64,000 bases of DNA, taken from positions 20,566 through 84,565 of the forward strand of contig DATATM010000017.1 in the NCBI GenBank assembly GCA_036268775.1, in the 5' to 3' direction. This DNA comes from DASZIT01 sp036268775 (lineage in GTDB: Bacteria > Actinomycetota > Acidimicrobiia > Acidimicrobiales > RAAP-2). Of this stretch, positions 24,427-33,636 are shown one piece after another (the stretch's first letter is position 1; every line of letters begins with the position of its first letter). The notes beneath the pieces are model-generated. The model was not told the DNA's origin, did no database searches, and worked only from the letters and a program-made list of their open reading frames with translations. The translations under genes were made by a program, and so were the position numbers.

Positions 24427-27132
24427 ATGGCACCCTCCCCCTCGTCATCATCTGCTCCTGACAGCTTCGGAGCCCGCGCCGACCTGACCGTCGGCGACCG
24501 GACCTACGAGATCTTCCGGATCAACGCCCTGGCCGAGCGGTACGACATCGCCCGGCTCCCCTATTCCATCAAGGTGGTCCTGGAGAACCTGCTCCGGCAC
24601 GAGGACGGGCTGGCGGTCAGCCCCCAGGACATCGAGGCGGTGGCCGACTGGGGCCGCAGCCCCGAGCGCCACGGCGCCGCCGGGAACGACGCCGTCGAGA
24701 TCGCCCTCACCCCCGAGCGGGTCCTGATGCAGGACTTCACCGGGGTGCCCGGTGTCGTCGACCTTGCCGCCATGCGGGCGGCCCTGGCCGAGATGAAGGG
24801 GGATCCGGCCAAGGTGAACCCCCTGGTGCCAGTGGAACTGGTCATCGACCACTCGGTCATCGCCGAGGTGACCGGGACCCCCGAGGCCTTCGACCAGAAC
24901 GTCGATATCGAGTACCAGCGCAATATCGAGCGGTACCAGCTGCTCCGCTGGGCCCAGCAGGCCTTCGACGGCTTCCGGGTCGTCCCGCCCGGCGCCGGCA
25001 TCTGCCATCAGGTCAACCTCGAATACCTCTCACGGGTGGTGTTCGGCACCGAGGACGGCCGGGCCTATTGCGACACCCTGGTCGGCACCGACTCTCACAC
25101 CACCATGGTCAACGGGCTCGGGGTCCTCGGCTGGGGGGTCGGCGGCATCGAAGCCGAAGCCGCCATGCTCGGCCAGCCCCTCTCCATGCTGTTGCCGCCG
25201 GTGGTCGGGTTCCGGCTGACCGGGAGCCAGGTGCCCGGCACCACCGCCACTGACCTGGTGCTGACCATCACCCAGCTGCTCCGCCAGCGGGGGGTGGTGG
25301 GCAAGTTCGTCGAGTTCTACGGGCCCGGCCTGGCCGCGGTGCCGTTGGCCAACCGGGCCACCATCGGCAACATGTCCCCCGAGTACGGCGCCACCTGTGC
25401 CATCTTCCCCATCGACGAGGTGACCCTCGACTATCTCCGCTTCACCGGCCGGGACGACCACCAGGTGGCGCTGGTGGAGGCCTACGCCAAAGAACAGGGC
25501 ATGTTCCATCAGCCCGGGGGGGCCGAGCCGGTCTTCTCCGAGACCATCGAGCTGGACCTCTCCACCGTGGTGCCGAGCATCGCCGGCCCGTCCCGACCCC
25601 AGGATCGCGTCTCGTTGTCCGACGCCCAGGAGGCCTTCCACACCGCGCTGGGCGACCAGAAGGAGAAGAAGTCGGCGACGGCCACCCTGGCCGACGGGTC
25701 GACGGTGCCCATCGAGGACGGCCACGTGGTGATCGCCGCCATCACCAGCTGCACCAATACCTCCAACCCGCAGGTGATGGTGGCGGCGGGGCTGTTGGCC
25801 AAGAAGGCCATCGACCGCGGCCTCCGGCCGAAGCCCTGGGTGAAGACGTCGCTGGCTCCCGGCTCCCGGGTGGTCATGGACTACTTCGACCGGGCCGGGC
25901 TCACCCAGCCGTTGGCGGAGGCCGGATTCGACCTGGTCGGCTTCGGCTGCACCACCTGCATCGGCAACTCCGGTCCCCTGCTGGCCGGGGTCTCCGAAGC
26001 CGTCCTCGGCGCCGACCTCTCCGCCGTCTCCGTCCTCTCCGGCAACCGGAACTTCGAGGGACGGATCCACCCCGACGTGCGGATGAACTACCTGGCCTCC
26101 CCGCCTCTGGTGGTGGCCTACGCGCTGGCCGGCACCATGGACATCGACCTGGTCAACGGCTCCCTCGGGACCGACACCGACGGCAACGAAGTCCGTCTCG
26201 CCGACCTCTGGCCGTCGGCCGAGGAGGTTACCGAAGCCATCCGCACCTCGCTGACCTCGGAGATGTTCCGTGACCGGTACAGCTCGATCTTCGACGGCGA
26301 AGCCCGCTGGCAGAACATGGCCACCGCCACCGGCAACACCTTCGAGTGGGACGCCGACTCCACCTACGTGCTGCGCCCGCCGTTCCTCGAGAACCTGTCC
26401 GACCAACCGACCCGGGTGGCCGACATCTCCGGGGCCCGGGTGCTGGCCGTCCTCGGCGACAGCGTGACCACCGACCACATCTCGCCGGCCGGGAGCATCG
26501 GCCCGTCAACGCCGGCCGGGAAGTACCTGGCCGAGCACGGGGTGGAGCGGAAGGATTTCAATTCCTACGGATCCCGCCGGGGTAACCACGAAGTCATGAT
26601 GCGGGGAACGTTCGCCAATGTCCGGCTGCGCAACCAACTGGCTCCCGGCACCGAAGGCGGCATCACCCTCCACCTTCCCGACGGCGAGCAGACCACCATC
26701 TTCGACGCCTCCGTCCGCTACGCCGCCGAGGCTGTCCCGCTGGTGGTGCTGGCCGGCAAGGAGTACGGATCCGGTTCGTCCCGTGACTGGGCGGCGAAGG
26801 GAACCGCGTTGCTCGGGGTCCGGGCCGTCATCGCCGCCAGCTACGAGCGGATCCACCGATCCAACCTGATCGGGATGGGGGTGCTGCCGCTGCAGTTCGC
26901 CGACGGGCAGAGCGCGGGGACCCTCGGGCTCAGCGGTCATGAGGTGTTCGCCATCTCCGGCATCGAGACCCTGAACGACGGCGATGTCCCGAAAGAGGTC
27001 GGGGTGCGGGCGGTCGACGGCGACCGGGTGGTGGAGTTCTCCGCCCGGCTGCGGATCGACACCCCGATGGAGGCGGAGTACTACCGCCAGGGCGGGATCC
27101 TCCCCTACATGCTCCGCCAGATGGCCAGGTAG
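24427..27132 (+). CDS. acnA: aconitate hydratase A
   Basis: 901-residue TCA-cycle enzyme isomerising citrate and isocitrate. The [4Fe-4S] ligands are C442 (SCTNTSNP), C508 and C511 (GCTTCIGNSGP). DSHTTMVNGLGVLGWGVGGIEAE and the C-terminal swivel domain GKEYGSGSSRDWAAKG are present. Full family length. The cytosolic AcnA/IRP branch may also bind RNA when the cluster is lost. Transcribed alone, with 78 bases after drrB. Confidence 0.96.
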   Translation: MAPSPSSSSAPDSFGARADLTVGDRTYEIFRINALAERYDIARLPYSIKVVLENLLRHEDGLAVSPQDIEAVADWGRSPERHGAAGNDAVEIALTPERVLMQDFTGVPGVVDLAAMRAALAEMKGDPAKVNPLVPVELVIDHSVIAEVTGTPEAFDQNVDIEYQRNIERYQLLRWAQQAFDGFRVVPPGAGICHQVNLEYLSRVVFGTEDGRAYCDTLVGTDSHTTMVNGLGVLGWGVGGIEAEAAMLGQPLSMLLPPVVGFRLTGSQVPGTTATDLVLTITQLLRQRGVVGKFVEFYGPGLAAVPLANRATIGNMSPEYGATCAIFPIDEVTLDYLRFTGRDDHQVALVEAYAKEQGMFHQPGGAEPVFSETIELDLSTVVPSIAGPSRPQDRVSLSDAQEAFHTALGDQKEKKSATATLADGSTVPIEDGHVVIAAITSCTNTSNPQVMVAAGLLAKKAIDRGLRPKPWVKTSLAPGSRVVMDYFDRAGLTQPLAEAGFDLVGFGCTTCIGNSGPLLAGVSEAVLGADLSAVSVLSGNRNFEGRIHPDVRMNYLASPPLVVAYALAGTMDIDLVNGSLGTDTDGNEVRLADLWPSAEEVTEAIRTSLTSEMFRDRYSSIFDGEARWQNMATATGNTFEWDADSTYVLRPPFLENLSDQPTRVADISGARVLAVLGDSVTTDHISPAGSIGPSTPAGKYLAEHGVERKDFNSYGSRRGNHEVMMRGTFANVRLRNQLAPGTEGGITLHLPDGEQTTIFDASVRYAAEAVPLVVLAGKEYGSGSSRDWAAKGTALLGVRAVIAASYERIHRSNLIGMGVLPLQFADGQSAGTLGLSGHEVFAISGIETLNDGDVPKEVGVRAVDGDRVVEFSARLRIDTPMEAEYYRQGGILPYMLRQMAR

Positions 27133-27183
27133 CCACTAGGTGGCGCCGGGCGGCCAGTGAGGGCCAATGAGAAGGAGCCAAGG

Positions 27184-27639
27184 GTGACGACGATGCGGTT
27201 CAACCACATGGAGCTTTCCTTCCCGATCGGAACCCTCACCCGGCATTTCCGCGACGACGTCGACGCCTTCTTCTGCACGGTGCTGGGTTGGGATTCGCTC
27301 GACACCGAGGTGGTCGGGCAGTCGTGTCACCTGCTTCGGCCCGACGACGGCCAGTTCATCCTGCTGGCCGAGAGCGACGAGCCGATGTCGTCCCCGGGTT
27401 ACGACCACCTCGGTCTCCTGATGGAGACCCGGGCCGAAGTCGACGCCACCCTGGCGGAATGTCAGAACTTCCAGAAGAAGGACGGGCGGCTTCGCATCAA
27501 GGAGTACGAGGACCTGGTGCTTCCGACCGTCACCGTCCACGCCTTCTACGTGAAGCACCTGCTTCCGATCTGGTTCGACATCCAGTCGATGGAGTCACCG
27601 GCCGGCCGCCCGCCGGCCCCGCGCTGGCAGTACGCCTGA
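27184..27639 (+). CDS. VOC (glyoxalase/dioxygenase fold) protein
   Basis: About 151 residues with the VOC beta-alpha-beta-beta-beta layout: FNHMELSFPIGTL, FYCTVLGWDSL-like (reads FFCTVLGWDSLD), GQFILLAES, GYDHLGLLMETRAEVDATL. Possible metal ligands are the His in FNHME and DHLGL. GTG 27184 is chosen because AAGGAG lies seven bases upstream. Substrate unknown. Confidence 0.75.
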   Translation: MTTMRFNHMELSFPIGTLTRHFRDDVDAFFCTVLGWDSLDTEVVGQSCHLLRPDDGQFILLAESDEPMSSPGYDHLGLLMETRAEVDATLAECQNFQKKDGRLRIKEYEDLVLPTVTVHAFYVKHLLPIWFDIQSMESPAGRPPAPRWQYA

Positions 27640-27816
27640 GCCGGACGCACCAACTCCCACCGTCGGGCTGCGAACCCGAGGGCTCCAGTCGTGGATCGTG
27701 GGCCGACTGGGCTCGACCACCGGAATCTGAGCACAAAGGAGAGGCAACGCCTAAAGTTCCGGCGATTGCCATTCACTGAGCTCCTATCCGAGTCGGCCCT
27801 AACCAAAGGAACTGCG

Positions 27817-28062
27817 ATGCCCAAGTACATGGATTTTCATGACGACCTCAAGTTGCCTGGCGAAGCCATCCAACAGATCACCCAGGAAACCAAAGACGAG
27901 AAGGCAGACCAATTCGGTGTCCGCCAGGTCGAGTTGTTCCACAACGCCGACGGCAAGGTCTACTGCCTGCTGGAGGCGCCCGACGCCGAGGCGGTCCGCA
28001 AGCACCACGAGGCTCTCGGTGTCCCCTGCGGCGACGTCCACGAGGTTTCCGGGCTCCTGTAG
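27817..28062 (+). CDS. DUF4242 (SCO4226-like) small protein
   Basis: 81 residues: PKYMDFHDDLKLPGEAI, VRQVELFHNADGKVYCLLEAPDAEAVRKHHEALG, ending GDVHEVSGLL. This pattern fits the DUF4242 ferredoxin-like family, of which SCO4226 binds nickel. The ATG at 27817 has AAAGGA upstream; longer frames have no homology-like content. The 177-base gap before it contains no other gene that I can support. Confidence 0.75.
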   Translation: MPKYMDFHDDLKLPGEAIQQITQETKDEKADQFGVRQVELFHNADGKVYCLLEAPDAEAVRKHHEALGVPCGDVHEVSGLL

Positions 28063-28092
28063 ACGACCCGACCAGCACCGCGGAGCCGGCCG

Positions 28093-28108
28093 CCCGTCAA
28101 TGGACGGG
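28093..28108. terminator. hairpin between convergent genes
   Basis: CCCGTC-AATG-GACGGG, a 6-bp stem with a 4-base loop, lies between the convergent DUF4242 and permease genes. There is no T-tract on either side, so termination is inferred from position only. Confidence 0.35.
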
Positions 28109-28116
28109 GCTGGCGC

Positions 28117-29010
28117 TCAGGCGTCGCGGCGCACCAGGACCCAGCCGCCCGCCGCCAGGGCGACCACGGTGTACAGCACCAGAAGGCCAAAGCCGACCCA
28201 GGGACTGAAGGCCGACACCAGGCGGTCCGGCACGCCATGGGTGGAGAACATGACCAGCCCGATGTTGGACGGCAGGTAGCGGGCCACCGGGTTGCTGATC
28301 GACGTTGGCAACGCCTGGACGATGAGGGGCAGGACCAGCACCACTCCGGCGAAGGCCGAGATGGCGCCGGCGGTGTGCCGGATGATGGTGGCCAGTCCCA
28401 GCGCCAGCAGCCCGAGCACGGCGAGGTAGAGACCGGCACCGACCACCGCCCGGAGCACGCCGGCCTGCCCCAGGGAGGCGGATCCGTTCGAGAGGCTGGG
28501 GGGAACCTGCAGCCCGAGTTGCTGGGCGTGCTGGGCGATCGCCGCCGGTAGCCCGGCGGCGTGCCGGGCCGACAAGATGGCCTGGCCGACCGCGAAGGCG
28601 CTGAAGGCAAGGATCTCGCTCACCACCACTGCCACCGCCCCGAACACCAGGAGCTTGGCGGTGAGCACCACCGGCCGGCGTGGGATGGCCGACAACGTGG
28701 CGCGGATCGTTCCGGTGCCGTACTCCGCGCTCATGACCAGCACCCCCAGGACCCCGAAGATGAGCTGGCCGAGGAAGATGCCGATCAGACTCCGACTGGT
28801 CGGATCGCCGATGATCTCCGAGCGGCTCACCGTCCCGGTGCTCAGCGCCGACAAGCCGATCACCGCCACCACCGTGGCGACCAGCGTCCACAGGGTCGAG
28901 CGGACCGACCACAGCTTTGTCCACTCGGCCGCCATGGCCCGGCGAAGACCGGCGCGACCGATGGGCCGCGCCGTCTCGAAGGGGGCCGGAGCGGAGACGA
29001 CCGCCGTCAC
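28117..29010 (-). CDS. ABC-2 type permease
   Basis: 297 residues. Begins with a cytosolic tail and AAEWTKLWSVRSTLWTL, the standard opening of this ABC-2 subfamily, then about six transmembrane segments, including VATVVAVIGLSALS, LGQLIFGVLGVLVMSAEYGTGTIRATLS, and a final LLVLYTVVALAAGGWVLVRRDA. The ATPase gene ends inside its start (ATGA overlap). Probably the membrane half of an exporter of unknown substrate. Confidence 0.88.
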   Translation of the reverse strand: MTAVVSAPAPFETARPIGRAGLRRAMAAEWTKLWSVRSTLWTLVATVVAVIGLSALSTGTVSRSEIIGDPTSRSLIGIFLGQLIFGVLGVLVMSAEYGTGTIRATLSAIPRRPVVLTAKLLVFGAVAVVVSEILAFSAFAVGQAILSARHAAGLPAAIAQHAQQLGLQVPPSLSNGSASLGQAGVLRAVVGAGLYLAVLGLLALGLATIIRHTAGAISAFAGVVLVLPLIVQALPTSISNPVARYLPSNIGLVMFSTHGVPDRLVSAFSPWVGFGLLVLYTVVALAAGGWVLVRRDA

Positions 29011-29975
29011 GATCCGCCCCGGAACTCGACGGCCTCGTCGGTGAGCTCCATGAAGGCGTCCTCCAGGGAGGCGACGGGGGTCAGTTCGTGGAGGGCAATG
29101 CTCAGCGCCTTGGCCAGGTCACCCACCTCCGGTGCCGACAGGCCGGTCACGCTCATCGACCCGTCGGGATCGGCGATGACGGTCCCGCCCGCATTGGTCA
29201 CCGCGTCGGACAACTGGTGCGGCGCCTCGGAGCGCACTTTGACCGACTGCCGGGAGCTTCGGCCCACGAAGTCCGCCACCGAGGTCTCGGCGATCAGCTT
29301 GCCCTTGCCGATGACCACCAGATGGTCGGCGGTCAGCGCCATCTCGGCCATCAGGTGGCTCGACACGAACACGGTGCGACCTTCTCCGGCCAGCGTTCTA
29401 CACAGCGTGCGCACCCAGCGGATGCCTTCGGGATCGAGACCGTTCACCGGCTCGTCGAACAGCAGCACTCCCGGGTTGCCGAGCAGGGCGGCGGCGATGC
29501 CCAGCCGCTGGCCCATCCCGAGCGAGAATTTGCCCACCCGTTTGCCCGCCACCGAGGTGAGACCGACCAGCTCCAGCACCTCGTCGACCCGCCCCCGACC
29601 GATGGAATTGCTCCGGGCCAAGGTCAGCAGATGGGCGCGGGCGGAGCGGCCGGGATGGATGGCCTTGGCTTCGAGCAGCCCGCCCACTTCCCGCAGCGGC
29701 CACGGGAGGTCGTGGTAGCGCCGGCCCAGCACGGTGACGGAGCCCGACGCCGGCGAGTCGAGGCCCATGATCATGCGCATGGTGGTCGACTTGCCCGACC
29801 CGTTGGGCCCGAGGAAGCCGGTCACCGTCCCCGGGCGCACGTCGAAGGAGAGGTCGTCCACCGCCACCACGTCGCCGAACCGCTTTGAGAGCCCCCGGGC
29901 CTCGATCACCTGACCAGCTTTGCACGGCGCCTTGTCTGGTGGGTAGCGGGGAGCGCCCTGATTCAGGGATTGCAT
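29007..29975 (-). CDS. ABC transporter ATP-binding protein
   Basis: About 322 residues. Walker A GPNGSGKST, signature FSLGMGQRLGIAAALL, Walker B VLLFDEPVNGLDPEG and H-loop SSHLMAEM; a C-terminal regulatory domain ends the protein. ATG 29975 overlaps the HlyIII stop (ATGA) and is favoured. A GTG at 29909 (VIEARGLSKRF) would remove a 22-residue tail lacking homology and is a fair alternative. Confidence 0.88.
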   Translation of the reverse strand: MQSLNQGAPRYPPDKAPCKAGQVIEARGLSKRFGDVVAVDDLSFDVRPGTVTGFLGPNGSGKSTTMRMIMGLDSPASGSVTVLGRRYHDLPWPLREVGGLLEAKAIHPGRSARAHLLTLARSNSIGRGRVDEVLELVGLTSVAGKRVGKFSLGMGQRLGIAAALLGNPGVLLFDEPVNGLDPEGIRWVRTLCRTLAGEGRTVFVSSHLMAEMALTADHLVVIGKGKLIAETSVADFVGRSSRQSVKVRSEAPHQLSDAVTNAGGTVIADPDGSMSVTGLSAPEVGDLAKALSIALHELTPVASLEDAFMELTDEAVEFRGGS

Positions 29976-30637
29976 CAGCCGGCCAGCGGCAGGACGAACC
30001 AGGCGATCACCACGAAGTGCACCACCGCGCCCACGATGGTGAAGGCGTGGAACACCTCGTGGTAACCGAGCACCCCCGGCACCGGATTCGGCCGCTTGAG
30101 GGCGTAGACCAGGGCGCCGGCCATATACGCGAACCCGCCGACGAACAGCAGCACGAAGCCGATGACGCCGAGCGCATGGAACAGTTGGGGCAGCACCGCC
30201 AGCGCTGACCAACCCACCACCACGTAGGGCACCGCGATGACCGGTTTGGGGGCGTCCAGCCAGGTCTGGCGAATGGTGATGCCGATGGCCGCCCCCGCCC
30301 AGACGATGGACAGCACGGTGATCCGGGCCCAACCGCCGAGGGCGATGCCGCCCACTGCGGTATAGGAACCGGCGATGGCGATGAAGATGGTCGAATGGTC
30401 GGCCCGGCGCATCCGCCGCCGACCCACCGGGCCCCACTGGTGACGGTGGAAGAGGGCGCTGACCCCGAACATCATCGAGACGGAGACGGCATAGATCGCG
30501 CACACCGCCTTCGACCCCGCGGTCGGCGCCGCCCACACCAGCGCGGTTCCCGACACCAGCGACACCAAGAACGCCACCTGGTGGAAGATGCCCCGGAGTC
30601 GGGGCTTCACCGCCGCCGCCGCGGTGTCCGGGGTCAT
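29975..30637 (-). CDS. hemolysin III / PAQR-type seven-helix membrane protein
   Basis: 220 residues with seven hydrophobic segments. The HlyIII/PAQR metal-site motifs are ALFHRHQW, ADHSTIFIAIAGSYT and GYHEVFHAFTIVGAVVHF. The family has a zinc site at the cytosolic face and hydrolase-like chemistry in PAQR receptors; a haemolysin role is historical. ATG 30637 overlaps the upstream amidotransferase stop by four bases. Confidence 0.85.
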   Translation of the reverse strand: MTPDTAAAAVKPRLRGIFHQVAFLVSLVSGTALVWAAPTAGSKAVCAIYAVSVSMMFGVSALFHRHQWGPVGRRRMRRADHSTIFIAIAGSYTAVGGIALGGWARITVLSIVWAGAAIGITIRQTWLDAPKPVIAVPYVVVGWSALAVLPQLFHALGVIGFVLLFVGGFAYMAGALVYALKRPNPVPGVLGYHEVFHAFTIVGAVVHFVVIAWFVLPLAG

Positions 30638-31404
30638 GACGCCCCCGCCAGATCGACGAAGCGCTGGAGGATCCGGTGTCCGGTCGTCTCCACCTGGAAG
30701 AGGCCCCCCGCAGCCAAGACAACCTCCTCGGGGAGGTACTCCCTCCATCCGTCGGCCAGCGCCGCGTCCACCTCGAGGTGGAACTGGAACCCGTAGGCGC
30801 GGGACCCGGAACGGAAGGCCTGGTGGGGGAAGGCCCGGGTGGCGGCCAGGTGCACCGAATCGGGGGGGAGGGAGAAGGTGTCGTGGTGCCAGTGGACACA
30901 AGGGATGTCGGTGCCGGCCAGCCCGCCGTACTCGGGCCCGAGGACCCGGTCGCGACGGCCGGAGGCGGTGAGGGTGACGGTGCCGATCCCGATCTCGGGC
31001 CGGTCCCCGGTGGTGACCTCGGCCCCGAGGGCGGCGGCCAGCTGCTGGGCCCCGAGACAGACCCCCAGGACCGGCAGCCCGGCTTCAGTCGCCGCCGCCA
31101 ACAGCGTGCGTTCGTCGGCCAGCCAGGGGAACCGATCGACGTCGTGGACGCTCATCGGGCCCCCCAGCGCCACCAGACCGCCGAGCTCGGCGACATCGGG
31201 AAGATCATCGCCACGATCGGCCCGGATCACCTGGTGGTCGTACCCGGCCGCCGCCACCACCTCGGCGATCGACCCGGGGCCTTCGTAGGCGACGTGTTGG
31301 ATGATCGCCCACGGCCGGGACGGCCGGGACGGCCGGGATGACCGCGCACCCTGCGGATCCGGCGGCGGCCCACCGGTGCCGCCGGTGGCATTCGGTTCGG
31401 TCAC
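30634..31404 (-). CDS. class I glutamine amidotransferase (GATase1) protein
   Basis: 256 residues. Catalytic cysteine in GVCLGAQQLAAALG, with the His-Glu pair in GFQFHLEVDA. There is no synthetase domain, so the partner or acceptor is unknown; such stand-alone proteins are often annotated as GMP-synthase-like. The N-terminus carries a Ser-Arg-Pro tract (RSSRPSRPSRPW) encoded by a 9-bp tandem repeat and may not be part of the fold. Confidence 0.85.
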   Translation of the reverse strand: MTEPNATGGTGGPPPDPQGARSSRPSRPSRPWAIIQHVAYEGPGSIAEVVAAAGYDHQVIRADRGDDLPDVAELGGLVALGGPMSVHDVDRFPWLADERTLLAAATEAGLPVLGVCLGAQQLAAALGAEVTTGDRPEIGIGTVTLTASGRRDRVLGPEYGGLAGTDIPCVHWHHDTFSLPPDSVHLAATRAFPHQAFRSGSRAYGFQFHLEVDAALADGWREYLPEEVVLAAGGLFQVETTGHRILQRFVDLAGAS

Positions 31405-31413
31405 TCCCCCGGG

Positions 31414-32166
31414 CTACCGGGTGCCGACCACATGGAAGGCCTCGGCGTACCGGCCGTCGGGGAGTCCGGCCGACAGCGCCGCCCCCGACATCCAGGGCCG
31501 GAGCAGGTTCTCCAGATCGGCCCCGTCGCCCACCTGGCTCTTGTGGGACCGGAGAGCGGCCAGCTTGGCGTCGAACTGCTCGGTGGTGTCGACCACCCGG
31601 TTGGCCCGCTCGGTGGCCATCACCCACATCTCGGGCACGGTGTGGGGCTCGAGCCCCTCCTCCAGCAACTCGGGGTGGGCGAACGGATTGCGAGCGTCGG
31701 GATAGACGGCACAGGCGGTGGCCTCGCCGGCGGCCAGGTGGTCGGGGTGGCTGGCGTAGAGGCGTTCCCAGGTCCGCTCGGGCGACTGGGTCACCACCCG
31801 GTCGGGCCGGAACTGGCGGATGACCCGGGAGATGTCCCGGCGGAGTTCGATGGTGGGCTGCAGGCGGCCGTCCGGGTGGCCGAGGAAGCTGACATCGGAC
31901 ACCCCGACCTCGGCGGCGGCGGCCAGCTGTTCCTGGCGGCGAATGGCGGCCATCTCGACCCGGCTCATGGTCCGGTCCGACCCTCCCGCCTCGCCGTCGG
32001 TGGCGATGCAGTAGGCCACCTCCACTCCGGCCTGGGTCCAGGTGGCCACCGACCCGGCGGCGCCGAAGTCGACGTCGTCCGGATGAGCCGTCACCACCAG
32101 GATGCGGGCGATATCGACCGGTCCCGGATCAACTTCCAGGATGGGGCGGGACGACACCTCTGGCAT
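31414..32166 (-). CDS. PIG-L (LmbE) family deacetylase
   Basis: 250 residues. The zinc site AHPDDVDFGAAGS lies near residue 30, with the later ligand histidine in ASHPDHLAAGEA. The family includes MshB and Mca of mycothiol metabolism, and a mycothiol-dependent enzyme is coded at 36903, so a related de-N-acetylase role is possible. The ATG at 32166 overlaps the DEAD-box helicase stop (ATGA). Confidence 0.9.
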   Translation of the reverse strand: MPEVSSRPILEVDPGPVDIARILVVTAHPDDVDFGAAGSVATWTQAGVEVAYCIATDGEAGGSDRTMSRVEMAAIRRQEQLAAAAEVGVSDVSFLGHPDGRLQPTIELRRDISRVIRQFRPDRVVTQSPERTWERLYASHPDHLAAGEATACAVYPDARNPFAHPELLEEGLEPHTVPEMWVMATERANRVVDTTEQFDAKLAALRSHKSQVGDGADLENLLRPWMSGAALSAGLPDGRYAEAFHVVGTR

Positions 32167-33404
32167 CAAGCAGAGACCGGGTTCCACCCGGCCAGGTTGT
32201 GCAGCCTGGAGTCATTGGAGAACATCTCGACGATGGGGATCTTCAGGCCGATCCGCTGCTGGATCCGTTCGACTTCGAGGACCTGATTCCACTGCACCAG
32301 GGTGACGACCACCCCGGCCTCACCGGCCCGGGCGGTCCGGCCCGAACGGTGGAGATAGGCCTTGTGGTCCTCCGGCGGGTCGAAGTGGATGACCACGTCG
32401 ACGGCGTCGATGTCGAGCCCGCGGGCGGCGACGTCGGTGGCCACCAGCACCGGCAGCTTGCCCATTCCGAAGTCCTTCAGGGTGCGCTCCCGGTTGGCCT
32501 GGCGGAGGTCACCGTGGATGGCGTCGGCGTCGACCCCCTCCTTGCGGAGCTGCTCCACCAGCCGGTCGGCCCCCCGCTTGGTCCGGACGAAGACGATGGT
32601 GCGATCGGCGTGGAGGCAGATGGTGGCGCACACCTTCACCCGGTCCATCTGGTGCACCTCCAGGAACCGGTGCTCCATCGCCTCGACGGTGGTGCTCGGG
32701 GAGGCCACCTCGTGGTGCACCGGGTCGGTCAGGTAGCGGCTCACCAGCCGGTCGACGGCACCGTCGAGGGTGGCCGAGAACAACAGGGTCTGGTGCTTCC
32801 GCTCCAGTCGTCGGAGCACCCACTCGACCTGAGGCATGAAGCCCATGTCGGCCATGCGGTCCGCCTCGTCCAGCACCAGCGTCTCGATGTCGGCGACCGA
32901 AAGCTCCCCCCGGTCACCCAGGTCGATGAGCCGGCCGGGGGTGGCGATGATCACGTCGACGCCCTTGCGGAGCTTCTTCACCTGGCGCTCGATGTCGGCG
33001 CCGCCGTAGACGGCCACCACCCGGAGGCCGACTTCGTCGGCCAGGGTCTCCAGGACGTCGCTCACCTGGACGGCCAGCTCGCGGGTGGGGACCAGCACCA
33101 GGGCGCTCGGCCGGCCGGGCTCGGTGGCCCGGGTCTGCATGGTCCGCTGCAGCAGCGGGAGGCCGAAGGCGAGGGTCTTGCCGGATCCGGTCTTGGCCTT
33201 GCCGCAGACGTCTCGGCCGGCCAGCGCATCGGCCACCGTCATGGCCTGAATGGAGAAGGCGGTGGTGATGCCCTGGGCGGCCAGGGCCTTGACCAGAACC
33301 GGGTCGACTCCGAGGGAGTCGAAGGTCGGAGCCAGCTCTTCCAGGTCGCCGGCATCGTGTTCGAGCGACCGGGCGCGGCCCGAGTGCTCAGTTGTGGTTG
33401 TCAT
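32166..33404 (-). CDS. DEAD-box RNA helicase
   Basis: 412 residues. Q motif region FSIQAMTVADALAG, motif I AKTGSGKT (70-77), PTRELA, TPGRLIDL, DEAD within VLDEADRMADMGF, SAT in LLFSATLD, and the C-terminal RGLDI and HRSGRTAR motifs. It has no long C-terminal extension, as in RhlE/SrmB-like helicases. ATG 33404 begins the conserved part; the preceding in-frame stretch is low in coding character. Confidence 0.93.
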   Translation of the reverse strand: MTTTTEHSGRARSLEHDAGDLEELAPTFDSLGVDPVLVKALAAQGITTAFSIQAMTVADALAGRDVCGKAKTGSGKTLAFGLPLLQRTMQTRATEPGRPSALVLVPTRELAVQVSDVLETLADEVGLRVVAVYGGADIERQVKKLRKGVDVIIATPGRLIDLGDRGELSVADIETLVLDEADRMADMGFMPQVEWVLRRLERKHQTLLFSATLDGAVDRLVSRYLTDPVHHEVASPSTTVEAMEHRFLEVHQMDRVKVCATICLHADRTIVFVRTKRGADRLVEQLRKEGVDADAIHGDLRQANRERTLKDFGMGKLPVLVATDVAARGLDIDAVDVVIHFDPPEDHKAYLHRSGRTARAGEAGVVVTLVQWNQVLEVERIQQRIGLKIPIVEMFSNDSRLHNLAGWNPVSA

Positions 33405-33636
33405 GGGGGTGTGTTGCCTCTCATCTGTTCGGTGACGGCCGGATCCCGGCCATCGGCATCCGTGCCAGTCACGGATCCAGGCGGGCCCGCCTCGGGCCGG
33501 CCATCCGATCCACGGCTGCGGACCCGACAAACAGATTGAGGAAGACCCCGGTGGATGGGCACTGCGCCCTTCCACGACCCCCAGTGTACCGCTGAACCGG
33601 GAAATTGCCGGTCTTTCGGCTCCGAGAGGCGCTCGC
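33405..33636 (-). promoter_or_regulatory. DEAD-box gene leader region
   Basis: The 232 bases between thiC and the helicase contain no gene. On the minus strand a TACACT box near 33583-33588 would give a 5' leader of about 170 bases. Long leaders are common for cold-responsive DEAD-box helicases, but no convincing -35 box or conserved RNA element was recognised. Confidence 0.3.

Noticed and set aside
25030..26478. 482-codon minus-strand reading frame
   Set aside because: Antisense to aconitase and built of Gly/His/Arg-rich low-complexity sequence.
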